Shown here one piece after another: positions 10,601-21,554 of a DNA stretch of 64,000 bases; within the stretch, counting starts at the first letter, position 1; every line of letters starts with the position of its first letter. The notes beneath the pieces are model-generated. The model made no database searches and was not told the origin of the DNA. It saw nothing but the letters and a program-made list of their open reading frames with translations. Position numbers and translations under genes: made by a program. Source of the stretch: Aspidiotus rigidus (taxonomy: Eukaryota; Arthropoda; Insecta; Hemiptera; Diaspididae); assembly GCA_035079385.1 (NCBI GenBank), contig JAVHKY010000023.1, forward strand, positions 8,035,501 through 8,099,500, read 5' to 3'.

Positions 10601-13600
10601 CTTTCACTGTTATTTCTTGAATACAATCGTGCAGCGAGGTCATATTCTGAGATACTCTGTTGCCTGGGTTCTAATGGGCAGAACATGACGATGTAGGGAA
10701 ACCACATCCCTGGAGGAAAGTCTCTGGAGGTAGGGCGAGATTTATGGCTGCAGTGTGTGCTGAAACATAGAATGGATCTAGGAGTCTTATTGGATCTTGA
10801 TGTTGTAGAAGTTCAAGTTCGTGATAACAAAGAACACGATGATAAAGCCTTGAAGGGAAATGAATTAATTTTTCCTTCGTCTACTAGATCAATAAGCTCT
10901 GGACGGATTAAGATGCTGGAACAGTGTCTCTCTCCAAAAAGCAGTGCTGACAAGCCGATCGTCATCGGCTTAAACTTTTGCTTCGGGTGGAAGCCGTTCG
11001 CCCATTTACAATGAGCTGCTATCGGCTTATTTCTGATTTCATCAACTTCTTCAGGTTTTTAATAATCAGCCTTAAAAGGAGTTAAAAAATCGGCTTCTGC
11101 TGCTATTAAGCCAAAATAAAGCCAAATTAAGCCGTTCAACTTCTCGGCTTGTCAGCACTGATTCAGCATCGGCTTTAAGCTGCTTTTTGGCTTAATGCTG
11201 TCGAAGCTGTCGGCTATCGGCTGACTTAGAAACCGTTCAAAAGTCGGCTTCTGCTGCTGTTAAGCGGTTCAACTTCTTTCGCTTGTCAGCACTGCCAAAA
11301 AGAATTACCTGGGCGCTTCCAATCACCAATATAATTAAAATGAACCTTTTCGACCGGAGCGGCTATATATCATCGCTTCACAACTCTAAAAGAAGACTTC
11401 CCTACCTCAGCAACGAACCTTATCAGCTTTCTCCTTCCGTTACAGAATTATTGTTCGGCTTTCCATTTCATAGACATTTCAAAATTTTCTCAGACGAGTC
11501 TCAAAAATCATTCATTATCAGGAGACAAAATGGTGCGTCTCTAGATTTTAGTGCAGCGATTGTCCTAGCTATTATTGGTACATTAATGACCAGAGGACGG
11601 ATTTTTCGCCACTAGAAATGAAAAGTTTCGGCATTTAATGTTGCATTTTCGGCATTATTCAGCATTTGAAAAAAAAAAATGAAGAAAACATGCGTTTTCT
11701 GTGCTTTTGACAAATTCACGATCAGAATTATTCAATTTACGACCAAAATTACGTTATTTTGACTAGAATAAACGATTTTCGGGGATTAAACTCACCAATA
11801 GAAAATCCTAGTAATTTTTCAATCAAAATTTTTAATTTTTCAACATTGAACTAAAAATAATATTTTCAAAAAAAAACTGCGCAATTTTCACCATAATTTC
11901 TGGATTTTAATCGAAATTAAGAAAATTTTGCCCGAAATTTTACAGTTTTAGACGATATTTAACAAAATGGTCTTTTTTGGCCATATTCGGCTTTAAACCT
12001 CGTTTTCAGCATTTCATTCCATTTTCGGCACTTTTCGGCAAGACGAAATTTGTTTTACAGGCCCCACTGCCCCTAAAATTGAATTTCGTCTCATTTTCAA
12101 GCTTTTCGGCCTTACCAAAATGATTCGACAAATGCCGAGGAATCCGGGCTCTGTTAATGACATAAACATGGATATGTTTTGGGCCTGAGGGTCGGAGATT
12201 TCTGTGTGAGGGACTTTTTCTGGGAACAAATATATGGTCTTAGAATGATGTCATCAAGAGAACTTGGAAAAATGTCGACTCTCGAAGTACAAGGTAGGAT
12301 TTAAACAATCTCGACTCTCGAGGGATTTTAAAAAGGCTGATTCGAAGGGCACAGTAAAGTAGGAGGTCGGAATTGGAAAAAGAAAAACGTCGACCCTCGA
12401 TGAAAGATTTCCACCCCGAGGGAATTGAAAAAATTTTGACTCTAAAGGCGGGGATTGAAAACTTTTTGACACCCGATGTATGCGGAAAGACTCGAAAAGA
12501 CAAATTTCGACAGACTTGGACATAACATCATCAGCGGACCTTGGAACAGTTTTGTGTTTGGAGGTAGGTAGAAGAAGGGTGGAAAATTTCGACTCTCAAG
12601 ATACAGGGGAGAAATTGAAAAATTTATATCCTACTAGAGCTATTTATGGGCAAAGGTGGAGGCGGGAAGTGGAGAAATTTCGACTCTCGATTTCTAGGGA
12701 AGAAAATTTCCACTTCTCGGGACATATACGGGTAGAGACTTCCCAAAATTTTGATTCTCAAGTGATACCATCGGAGGATATGAAGAAAATTCGACTCTCA
12801 AGGTGCTGGAGAGCACTTGGAAATGGGATTTTCGATTCTCGAGGTATCGGACTTCGAAAAAGTTCGACTCTGAAATGACATCATCGGAGGGACTTGCATG
12901 AATTTTGACATTGATTGAAGGTACGCGGAAGGAAGAGATGGAGGAGGGACAAGAAAAAATTTCGACTCTCAAAGTACAGGGAAGGACTCGGAAAAAATTT
13001 GTTCCTAAAGCTATTTATAGAGAAGGTGGAGGGGCCGGAAGCGAATTTTCGATTCTCGAGGTATATAGGTGATGACTTGAAAAATGTTGGCTCTCAAATG
13101 ACACTAGCAGAGAGACTTGGAAAAATAGGTACATGGAAGGAGGAGGTGAAGAGGGATATGAAAAAATTATGACTTTCAAAGTACAGGGAAAGATTAGGAA
13201 AAATGTCGACTCTCGAATAACGTCATCGAGGAACTTCAAGAAAATTTTTACTCTGGAGCTATTTATAGGAAAGGTGGGAACGGAATTGAAAAATTTTCGA
13301 CTTTCAACGTATAGGGAAGGACTGAAAAGAAAATTTTAATTCTCAAGGTATATTGAGGGAGGCTTTTGAATTTGGAAATGCAAAGAAGAAGTTGGTGGAG
13401 GAGGAGGGACACAGAAAAATTTTTACTCTGAAGGTACGTTGAAGGGCTGGGAAAATTTTCGATTCTCGAGTGACGTCATCTAGGCGACGTGAAAAAATTC
13501 TGACTCTGCGATGGAGTTATTTATAAAGGCGGAAATTGAAAAAATTTTGACTTCCGACGTACAGCGAAGGTCTTGGAAAGAAAATTTTCAATCCTGGAGG

Positions 13601-16600
13601 TATACCGGGTGAGGCCAAAAGATGTTACCAGTTAAATGGGGGGACTAAATTTGTTGTAGCGTAAAAACGCAAAACGTAACTTCAAATGTACGAAATTCGT
13701 ATCTCAATTTTATCTTCAATTTGCGCCTCTACCAAACTTTTCACGATTTTTCTGAGCCGAGTTATGGACAAAAATTTGTCAAAAATTGACCAATTTGCCA
13801 AAATTCTCAAAAATTAAAAATTATTCAGTTTTCCATATTTTACTTGATTTGAAGGTGAAATTCAACGCTGATTCCAAAAAAAAAATTCTTGACTAGCCAT
13901 ATGAAGCTTGAAAATGGAGAATTGCCAGTTTCTTATTTCGGAAATCTTGGTAAGTTGGTCAATTTTCGGCACATTTCGGTTCATAACTCGGTTCAGAAAA
14001 GTTGTAGAAAGTGGGGTAGGGGCGCAAATTAGAGATAAAATTAAGATACAAATTTCATAGATTTGAAATTTCGTGTTCTTATGCTATGACAGATGTAGTG
14101 CAAATTCCCATTTAACTGGTAACATCTTTTGGCCTCACCCGATTTATCGGGTAGGACTTGAAAAAAACTGACTTTTGAGTTACGTAAGAGGGAGTGGAGG
14201 AGGAGAGACATGGAAAGTTCGCCACTCGAAGTGTGGGGTAGCACTTGGGAAAATGTTGACTCTCGAATGACGTCATCAAGAAGACTTGGAAAAATTCGAA
14301 TCTTGAATGACCTCATCTCGGGAACTTTAAAAAAATTTCGATTCTCAAAGTACAGGGAAAGAGTAAAAATTCCCACCAATTATTCCAGGAAAATCGGACA
14401 AAAAAACGCAGGAAAAGGTCGTAAATGATACGATAGGATTTTTTCTTTGAAATCGCTTTCAAATAACTCCGCAATTGACATCCGAACAGTCCTCTAACAC
14501 AATTCCAGTAGAGACCAGTTCCTCATGGGACTTCAAAGACGCTATAAAATTCACTTTTTCGAAAAATATAAAATCTTCAAAACGACAGGTTTCCTCTGTT
14601 CAAATTCAAATAAAAGTTTTTATTGTGGTTGAAAAAGAACGCCGTCAGCGCGAGTTATTTGCTATGTCTCACAAATTCAAAATGGAGGACTTTTATCTGA
14701 CCTCTCACGGGATATGATTGCATCTTTTGCACAAAGAAATGTTCCTGCCACTTCTATGAAATACTTCCCATGCAGGCGTATTTGAAGCCGTCTGGAGGTC
14801 TTAGCTCCTATGAGACCACTGTGGACTTTTAGTACGTTAACTAGGTGAAAGTCCAACTTTCTTGAGGTGTAACTGGTGATGTATCTTACTGACACTAACC
14901 CCCAGTAATCGAAGATGAAAATTTGAATTTTACTCAACTCTTTACTCACTTTACTTAATCTCGGCGTCTATAACTATTAATTAATTTTCTTTACATTCCA
15001 ATAGGCAAACTTCCTGAAGTCAAGTTCTGGAAAAACTCTCAAAGTGCCGAATCAACTAAAATCAAATTTTGGAATAACTTTCAGGATACCGAAGACTCTA
15101 TCACTTACGCGTACGGCGAAAAATGTGTTAATTTGCGACCGTATTGGATCAACAAAGCTAGATCGATCACAACCAATGGTCCATGTGTAACTCTTTACAC
15201 AATGGCAAATTGCCAAGGTGGTTCAAAAAATTTTAACCCCATTTCGACGTATTCCGCTAGGGATTTTAACGTCAACGAAGTCGCTTCTTTCAAAAGATGC
15301 GAACCTATCCAGCTGGGAGATAAGCTCGCTGATCGTCCAAAATTTCAGTTCACTGTGGTATACAACAACGATCGTGAAACATTTACTGACACTGTTCTTA
15401 GTGGAGAATGTAGGACATTCCCAGAAGTGTGGCGAAGTCGTAATATTACTGTACGTACATCAACCCAGCAATGTTACGCTCTATTTAAGAGTATCACTTG
15501 TGCGGGAGATGTGGAATATCATGTTCTAGATGCATGGCGTCGTGACGAATACTCTGAATATTCTGGAGTTAAATCTATCAGAACTTGCGGAATAGTATCT
15601 CGAGTTCCTTGCAAACCCTCTTGTCCAGGGTTTTTACATAATGGTAGCCCGGAATACGCCTTTTGGCTACACTTTCTCACCGCTTTTTCTCCATCTCGTC
15701 GTGGTCTATTTGAGGAACGAGTCAAACGCTCAAAGGATGGTTCCATTTCGTGGGACTTCCTCTTGGCATCCAACGCAACTCTTCAGTATCAATATGAAGA
15801 TGTTTTAGAGATTTCGTATGCCAGTCTTTCCGCATTAAGTTATGACAAAGGATATTTGGAAAAACTGCTAGTGTTGATCTCTGATGTTCATAGAGAGAGA
15901 AATGATCAGAAATTAATGATGGATAGAGATGGGAATCACACTGACCATGATTCTGCGATTTTGGTGCAGCTGAATAATTTCTGGCACGTAATGGAGAAAC
16001 AATTGGACGAGTTCATTCAAAAAATGTTCTATTCAGCGCATATGAATGGTATAAGTAATCCCTATACATGTTCAGAATTCTAATATAAAACCGTCGTTTA
16101 CACCAAAAAAAAAAAAAAAAAACTCAGGAGTGTTTGTTAGTAGTTGACCTAGAGAATGCTACCGCCCTTTGGTTAGTAATACTCGGATCCGGATGGATTG
16201 AGAAGAATATTTATATTTTGTATCTTGTTTCACAGGAAATCTCAAGAACGTAACTTTTTGGGACAGTCCTGAAAAGAAAGGAGCTTTCTGGGACAGCTCT
16301 AAAAAGAGAGGAGACTCTGTTACTCATATTGTTGATGAGAAATGCGTAAATCTTCGTCCGTACTGGAGGAACAGAGCGAGCTCGCTAGACGTACACGGTC
16401 AATGTATTACCATGTACTCGAAAGTTGACTGCAAAGGGGATTCAAGAAGTGTTTACCCGCGTTCGAAAGGCCATCGACACATGGGAGAAATTAATTTTGA
16501 AAACAGAGTGGCCTCTTTCCAAAAATGTGCGCCAAATTTACCTGTTGAGATGAACACTCGGCCAATTTTTCATATTGTATTCTACCCGAATTCATTGAAT

Positions 16601-17394
16601 CCGAAGATCCCTGACGACGGTGAAGTGTTCAGCGTTAAAAGTGACGAGTGTCGAACGATACCAAAAAAATGGCAAACCAATCTTCACTTCGTTGTACCGA
16701 ACAAACAGTGTTATAATTTTTTTGAGACAGAAAATTGTACGGGAAAAAGAAGGTATCATGTGTCACAAGAACAAAGCCTATCCTACCGCGCTCCCATCTT
16801 ATCTGTCAAATTGTTCGACCCGATATATCAACCTCCTTGCGACCGCGCAGCTTGCCCAAAATTTTTGTATGCCGGTAGCGTCGAATTCAACTTTTGGATG
16901 TATTTTTTCGGCGTGGTCTCTCGATCTCAACGGGATCAGTTCAGGGAGCGAGTTGCCCGCTCGCAAAACGGTTTTATTTCTTGGGATTTCTTGTTCGCTT
17001 CGAACACATCAGCTACATCGCTAGGCCCTCAGTATCTAGACGCCTTGGAGAGACAACTAAATATTTTGAGTGTGCTGCGCGTAAGTCGACCTGGTAGATT
17101 TGGCTTCAATAGAGAAAATTTAGAAACTTTGTTCGCATTGTCTGTACAAGTATTCGAGGAAAGAGAGAAACAATTGGAAATGTTGGATCGAGTTTACGAC
17201 GGTCATAATTTTGTTGTTTCGTGGTGGTTTTGGGATTTATGGCGTTCGGTACAGAGAGATTTGAATGAGACCGTTGAACATTGGCGCAATGAAAATAATG
17301 ATGGTAAGTGTTGACACGTGTTTTATAATTTTGACATGAAAAATTCTTCACGTTAATATTTCTTTCAGCTCCTTGCTCCAAATATTTACAGTAA
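7606..17394 (+). CDS. Secreted four-module Cys-rich protein (about 1422 aa), family unknown
   Basis: Six exons by my reading: 7606-7660, 8401-9450, 9530-10555, 15005-16048, 16236-17303 and 17369-17394. Every junction is phase 1, and the joined length (4269 nt) is divisible by three. Exon 1 encodes the signal peptide MIFFLLLLVFTTLNNQIS. Exons 2-5 each encode one complete paralogous module of 342-356 residues. Exon 6 adds APCSKYLQ and a stop. Each module has two related Cys-rich halves (C-[IVY]-x-[LVF]-[YF] ... C-x-G, ending ASFKxC or SIRxC). A PCxPSCPKF link follows, and then a helical half with FExRVKRSxDGFISWDFLF and a C-terminal KWYP-like end. The Cys spacing faintly recalls beta/gamma-crystallin Greek keys, but that is inference only. 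The signal peptide and conserved cysteines point to an extracellular product. Intron 3 (4.4 kb) is full of repeats. A less likely alternative is several neighbouring genes sharing one signal exon. Confidence 0.8.
7845..7865 (-). CDS. Candidate first exon of the 1.1-2.3 kb cuticle gene
   Basis: Reads ATG GCT TCG AGG GTG TTG GGG followed by the donor GTAAGA, that is MASRVLG ending in phase 0. Exon 2 at 2317 starts in phase 0, so joining gives MASRVLGIGYPAIVVSQALS, a short but plausible signal peptide and an intron of about 5.5 kb. Short first exons are usual in insect cuticle genes. Against it, the exon would lie just upstream of the opposite-strand secreted-protein gene that starts at 7606, and I see no convincing TATA box. 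Treat it as a hypothesis. Confidence 0.27.
8401..9450 (+). CDS. Module A exon of the four-module gene
   Basis: Acceptor TTTCAACAG at 8400, donor GTAAGT at 9451, phase 1 at both ends, 350 residues. Ten cysteines lie in the shared pattern. Landmarks: ECTNLEPDWVNR, CITLYTRSGCKGES, ASFKEC, HCYILYNDTDCAGE, PPCNPSCPKFSYNGS, FEERVKQSDNGFISWDFLF and IIQKWYPTTE. It departs from modules B-D at NLEPDW, where they have NLRPYW. An in-frame ATG at 8370 lies before the acceptor and is probably not used. Confidence 0.85.
9530..10555 (+). CDS. Module B exon of the four-module gene
   Basis: Separated from module A by a 79-bp intron (9451-9529). Phase 1 at both ends; donor GTGAGT at 10556; 342 residues. Ten cysteines. 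Landmarks: ECVNLRPYWTRM, CITVYSNANCTGDSENFH, VASFKKC, QCYTVFDDINCKGN, KCDPTCPKFLYKGS, FEARVKRSKDGFISWDFLF and VIQKWYPKRSNG. Sequons include NCT and NET. Confidence 0.88.
10556..10933. other. Start of intron 3 of the four-module gene
   Basis: No module remnant or recognisable domain. A short open stretch from 10757 has no matching landmarks and I do not call it. Confidence 0.4.
10942..11294. mobile_element. hAT-type MITE with 8-bp target duplication
   Basis: Both ends carry the hAT-like inverted terminus CAGTGCTGACAAGC. It is perfect at 10942 and appears inverted as GCTTGTCAGCACTG ending at 11294. The flanks CCAAAAAG at 10934-10941 and 11295-11302 form a perfect 8-bp direct duplication, the hAT hallmark. 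An additional internal inverted terminus ends at 11160. The interior is a run of CGGCTT/AAGCCG words in both orientations, so the whole can fold. At 353 bp with no coding capacity, it is non-autonomous. Confidence 0.92.
11303..12235. other. AT-rich intronic stretch
   Basis: Contains TTTTCGGCATTT-type words near 11620-11660 and 11990-12040 in a loosely symmetric arrangement. No gene evidence. An open stretch from 11283 starts inside the MITE and matches nothing I know. Confidence 0.4.
12236..13604. repeat. Degenerate GACTTGGAAAAATTTCGACTCTC satellite
   Basis: Head-to-tail units of about 45-60 bp built from ACTTGGAAAAATTTCGACT, then CTCGAGGTATA or TCTCGAATGACGTCATC, and GGAGGGGG. Units diverge strongly in sequence and spacing. 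The array resumes at 14142-14360 after the short foldback element. Open frames here are by-products of the repeat. Confidence 0.8.
13605..14141. mobile_element. Foldback family, copy 3 (537-bp MITE form)
   Basis: The left end is CCGGGTGAGGCCAAAAGATG and the right end (reverse complement) CGGGTGAGGCCAAAAGATGT. The arms match for over 200 bp and include ACCAGTTAAATGGG, GTAGCGTAAAAACGC, TCTCAATTTTATCTTCAATT and GAGTTATGGAC. It lacks the minisatellite core of copies 1 and 2, so it is a short deletion-type relative. TA precedes the left end (13603-13604); the right flank is AT. It sits inside the satellite of intron 3. Confidence 0.85.
14142..14360. repeat. Satellite continuation after copy 3
   Basis: Same units as 12.2-13.6 kb (GGACTTGAAAAAAACTGACT, TCGAATGACGTCATCAAG). 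From here to 15004 the rest of intron 3 shows no recognisable content. Confidence 0.65.
15005..16048 (+). CDS. Module C exon of the four-module gene
   Basis: Acceptor CATTCCAATAG at 15004. The donor is GTATAAGT at 16049, weaker than those of its siblings. Phase 1 at both ends, 348 residues. It starts GKLPEVKFWKNSQSAESTK, with a repeated K-[FI]-W-x-N segment. Landmarks: KCVNLRPYWINK, CVTLYTMANCQGGS, VASFKRC, QCYALFKSITCAGD, PCKPSCPGFLHNGS and FEERVKRSKDGSISWDFLL. The helical part is shorter than in B and D: the segment after SWDFLLASN lacks the SRPGxxxFN stretch. Confidence 0.88.
16236..17303 (+). CDS. Module D exon of the four-module gene
   Basis: Acceptor TTGTTTCACAG at 16235, donor GTAAGT at 17304, phase 1 at both ends, 356 residues. 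It starts GNLKNVTFWDSPEKKGAFWD, a duplicated FWDS segment like that in module C. Landmarks: KCVNLRPYWRNR, CITMYSKVDCKGDS, VASFQKC, QCYNFFETENCTGK, PPCDRAACPKFLYAGS and FRERVARSQNGFISWDFLF. The eighth module cysteine is lost: the SIKSCN region reads SVKLFD. Confidence 0.88.
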
Positions 17395-17439
17395 CTTTTT
17401 CTTAAGCGGGCAACCCGCTATCTTTTTTGTTGAGAGGAT

Positions 17440-17818
17440 ATTTGCAGAAAACGAGCGTGAGCCCATTCAAATGGTGACGTCATTATATTCGAGACTTGGA
17501 AAAATTTTAGCCCCAAGAAAAATTTCGACCTCTAAGCTGTATATGGTAGGTGGGGGACTGGAATAATTTTCACCTGTAAGCTATTTATGATAGGAAGGGG
17601 ACTTGGAATAATTTAGAGTCTCGAGTTAAATATGATAGGAGGGGGACTCGGAGAAATTTTGAGTCTCCAGCTATATAATTTATGATAGGAGTTTAAAAAA
17701 GTGTCAGCTTCTGAGCTATATATGGTTGGGGGGGGGGGGGGGACTCGGAAGAATTTAAGCCTTCAAGTGTTGTATAATAAGAGGGGGGGCTTGGAGAAAT
17801 TTCGACTCTCGAGCTATA
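17440..17818. repeat. Satellite with AGCTATATATGATAGGAGGG units
   Basis: Tandem units of about 50-60 bp: AGCTATTTATGATAGG plus a run of G, then GACTTGGAATAATTT and a TCGACTCTCG variant. A 13-nt G run lies near 17730. The foldback element at 17819 interrupts one unit. Confidence 0.8.
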
Positions 17819-20747
17819 CAGGGTGGTTCAAAATGATGTTAACAGTTAAATGGAGATTTGAACTAAATTTGTTGTAACGCGAAAACGCGAATCGTTCGAC
17901 GGATAATTCAAACGTACGAAATTTGTATCTCCATTTTATCTTTAATTTGCGCTAAATATGAAGTCTCTACGACTTTCCTGAGCTGAGTTATGGACTAAAA
18001 TGTGCCAAAAATTTGACACAGTAGTTCCCAAAGTTGTTAATTATCAAGAAATCTAGCTTGTGGCGTGAAGAATCGCGTTATCCCTCGAGAAAGTTAGTGC
18101 TGAACCCCCAAAAGACGGTTAAAAATTTCTGAGAAGTACCGAAATGGGTCAAAATTTCCCCAAAATGAAAAATTGCGTAATTTTCAAAGTTTTTCTTGGT
18201 TCCAAGATAAAATTTAGCACCGAGTCTGAAAAAATACCAAAATGACCCCACAAAGCACCAAAATGGGTTAATGGGCCCGGAAAGGGTCAAAATCTCCCCA
18301 AAATGATAAAACCGCCTATGTTTGAAGTTTTTCTCGATTCTGAGATAAAATTCAGCGCTCAATCTGAATAAAATTGTTAAAAAATTCTGCGAAGCACCAA
18401 AATGCATTTATGGGTCCAAAAAAGGGTAAAAATATCCCCACAACAAAAAAATCCCTTAACCTTCAAGGTTTTTCTCGATTCTAGGGTAAAATTGTGTGCT
18501 GAGTTGAAAAAAAAAACTGTTGAATGCGAGGCACAAAAATGTGTGAAAGAGCCCTAAACGACCACAATTTTACCAATTTGGAAAATCGCTTGGTCTTTCA
18601 AATTTCAATTGGTTCTCAAATAAATGGAGCTTTGCGAGAACAAAGATTGCTCGTGGTGATCGACTGAGGCCCTGCTTATGACCGAAGCTGGTAACAGGGT
18701 GACAACTCAAATTGTTCCATCAGGTAATGGAGAGCATGGTACTAAGATGCTCGTCTTACATTGTGAACTCGCAGTGATTAATTGGCCATAGTGCCTCTAG
18801 CAATGAATGCGGGTAAGAGTGCGATCATTTTCTCGTAGCGCCAGCCGGGAGAGTGACGTTTCAGGGAAGCTTGTCTTCCGTTGTCAGCTCGCGGTGAGAG
18901 ATTGGGTAGGGCCCCCGATACCATGGAGTCAAACGAATGCTCAAAAATTCTTGTGGTTTCTCACAAAGACGCAAATGAAGCCGTGAAGTTCTCTCTCACC
19001 TGCCTCTATTGAACAGGGGGCCCTACCCGATCTCCCACCGCGAGCTCATGACCGAAGACAGACTTTAGAGTAACATTGCCACCTTTGCGTGAAACAACGA
19101 GATTTTTTGTGAATTTGCCCGTCCTATTACGGGACCCATTCAATCTCTCACCGCGAGCTCATAACGAAAGACGAGCTTCACGGTATCACTCCCTCTCTCG
19201 GGTGGACGTACGAGAATTTTCTCGCATCCGCCTGCCTCTATCGAACACGGGGGTCTTGATCGTTCTCTTACCGCGAGCATGTGATGGAAAACGAAGTCGC
19301 CAGTACCATTCTCTCCTTCGCACGAAACAACAGGAGTTTTAGCGGAAGCACCCGCCTTGATCATACACGGGGGCTCAATCGATCTATGTTGAACCCAGGG
19401 ATCATTCGCCTGCCTCTGTCAAACACGGGGTCTTGATCGTTCTCTTACCGCGAGCTCATGACGAAAGTCAAGTTTGACGGTGTCACTCCCTCCTCCGGGT
19501 GAAACCCCGAGAAATCCCGGGCGTTCGTCTGCCTCAATCAAAGACTGAGCTGTAGCTGATCGCTCATCACGAGCATAACCGAATTTGCGGTATCCTACCA
19601 TTGCCTGAATCAAGGAGTTTTTGCACTTTGGCTCGCTTCGTTCATAGGTGGGACATCAGTTGATCTCTCATCGCAAGCACGCAATAGAAGACCAACTTTG
19701 CGTTCTTTGACTGGAACAACAAGAGTTTTCGCACTTTTTCCCGCTTTGATCATACGCAGAGCCCTAGTCGATCTCTCACCGCGAACCTTCAACGGAAGAT
19801 GAATTTGTCGTCTCCCCCAATCACCAAATGAAGAGGATTTCTGCAATTTCCTCTTTCGGATCTGTCACCCGACACTATTTGATCTCTCACTCCGCGAGCA
19901 CTCAACGGCAGACGAACTTGTCGACATTCCTTCCATCCGTTGAATCAACAATTTTACTGCAGAATGAGAAAAATGTTTGATTTTTCATTTTGGAGATCAT
20001 CTAGGGCCATTTCAGTATTATTCTCAGACTCGGCGCTAAATTTTACTTTAGAATTGAAAACAACTTTCGAAGATTACGCAACTTTTCATCTTGGAGGAAT
20101 TTTGATTCTCTCTGAGCCCATCATCCCATTTTGGTGCTCCGAAGTATTTTTTAAAGATTTTTTTCGGACTCAGCGCAAAATTCCACTTGAAAATCAAATT
20201 AAATTTTAAAGTTTGAACGATTTTCCAATTTAGGTAAATTTTGGCTCTCTTTGGGCCCATTAACCCATTTTGGTGCTTCGAGGAATTTTTCAAGCATTTT
20301 TTTCGGACTCAGCGCAAAAGCCCACTTGAAAATCGAATTAAAATTTGAAACTTTGAACGATTTTCCAATTTGGGGAAATTTTGACCTTTTTTGGGCCTAT
20401 TAGCCCATTTTGGTGCTTTTTAGGATTTTGTTACTATTTTTCTTGCTTTTCTCGTCCAAATTCACTTGAGAAACACTAACTTAATTGATCATCTCAATAA
20501 TGTAAATTAATTAATTTTCAAGCCCTATTTTGGGAACCCTGGCGAATTGGTGAATTTTAGGCACATTTTGGTCCATAACTCGGCTCAGAAAAGTCGTAGA
20601 GACTTCATATTTGGCGCAAATTAAAGATGAAATCGGGATACAAATTTCGTATATTTGAATTACACGTCTAACGTTTCGCGTTTTTGCGCTACAACAAATT
20701 TAGTCCAAATCCCCATTTAACGGTCAACATCATTTTGGACCACCCTG
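17819..20747. mobile_element. Foldback DNA element, copy 2 (2.93 kb) with TA duplication
   Basis: Starts CAGGGTGGTTCAAAATGATG and ends, in reverse complement, CAGGGTGGTCCAAAATGATG. It is flanked by TA on both sides (17817-17818 and 20748-20749). Removing it restores a normal satellite unit (CTCGAGCTATATGATGG), so insertion into the satellite at TA is directly visible. Arms share TTTGTTGTAACGCGAAAACG, GAGTTATGGACTAAAATGTG, then ~130-bp units (GAATCTGAATAAAATTGTTA) and ~115-bp units (GAGCTCGCGGTGAGAG). The centre is near 18960, off-middle, so the right arm has more units. No transposase is visible. The TA target and CAGGG ends would fit a Tc1/mariner-type helper, but that is inference. Confidence 0.9.
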
Positions 20748-21440
20748 TATATGATGGGGGGGGGGGGGGCTTGGAAAAATTTCCATCTTCAAGAAAAGTT
20801 CCGCAAGAGCCTTTGTGTTCAACTTCGTATTTTAGGTATCTTCTTTGCCTCGGGGCACGGAAATTGAGGGTTCCCCGCTGCCATTGCAAAATTTGCAATG
20901 ACATCTAATTTTTTCTTCCATGGGAGCTCAAAGATGAATTTCTATAATCTAGTCTAGCCTGGACTAATTATTTTGAACAATGTAACGTACCTAATTCAGG
21001 TTGATGACGTCACAAGTTGATGAAATCATCTAAGTTGGATGCGAATGTTTTGTATTGAACATAACCTAACCTAACTTAGGTTGATGACGTCACAAGCTGA
21101 TGACGTCATTCAAGTTTGACGGGGACGTTTTCTGAAGAAACCCTTTTTCTGTGAAATATAATCTAATCTAATTTAGGTTAATGACGTCATCAAAGTCAAA
21201 AGTGGACTTTTTCTGAGGACGTTTCCTTCCCAAACAAAACATAGCGGGTTCAACTCAAGAAAAAAATAATAATAATGTTCCCCTTGAAAATTTTTTCCAA
21301 ATTCCAATCTTATCATACATAGCTCGGAAGTCGAAATTTTTCCAAGTCCTCCTCCCGTGACCATATATGGCTTGACAATCAAAAATTGTTCAAGTCCTGT
21401 AATCTAACCTAACTTTGGTTGATGACGTCATCAAACTGGG
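20748..21440. repeat. Satellite tail and TGACGTCA repeats
   Basis: The unit interrupted by copy 2 resumes with a G run at about 20757-20770. From 20998 come loosely repeated segments of about 110-120 bp with ACCTAACTTAGGTTGATGAC and five or so TGACGTCA palindromes (for example 21063-21110, 21180 and 21420). Confidence 0.7.
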
Positions 21441-21554
21441 ACTCGGATGCACTCGCGTGAACGTTTCCTAAAAATGGACCCCAACGAAAGAGATAGCGGG
21501 TTCTCCGTTAAAACAACGAAAAAAGAACGATAATATGCCTGAAGAATGGCCTAA

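Noticed and set aside
11283..11615. 110-codon open frame
   Set aside because: It starts inside the hAT MITE terminus and has no recognisable domain or splice context.
12480..13339. Several Lys/Arg/Ser-rich open frames
   Set aside because: They follow the satellite unit; the same words repeat in every frame.
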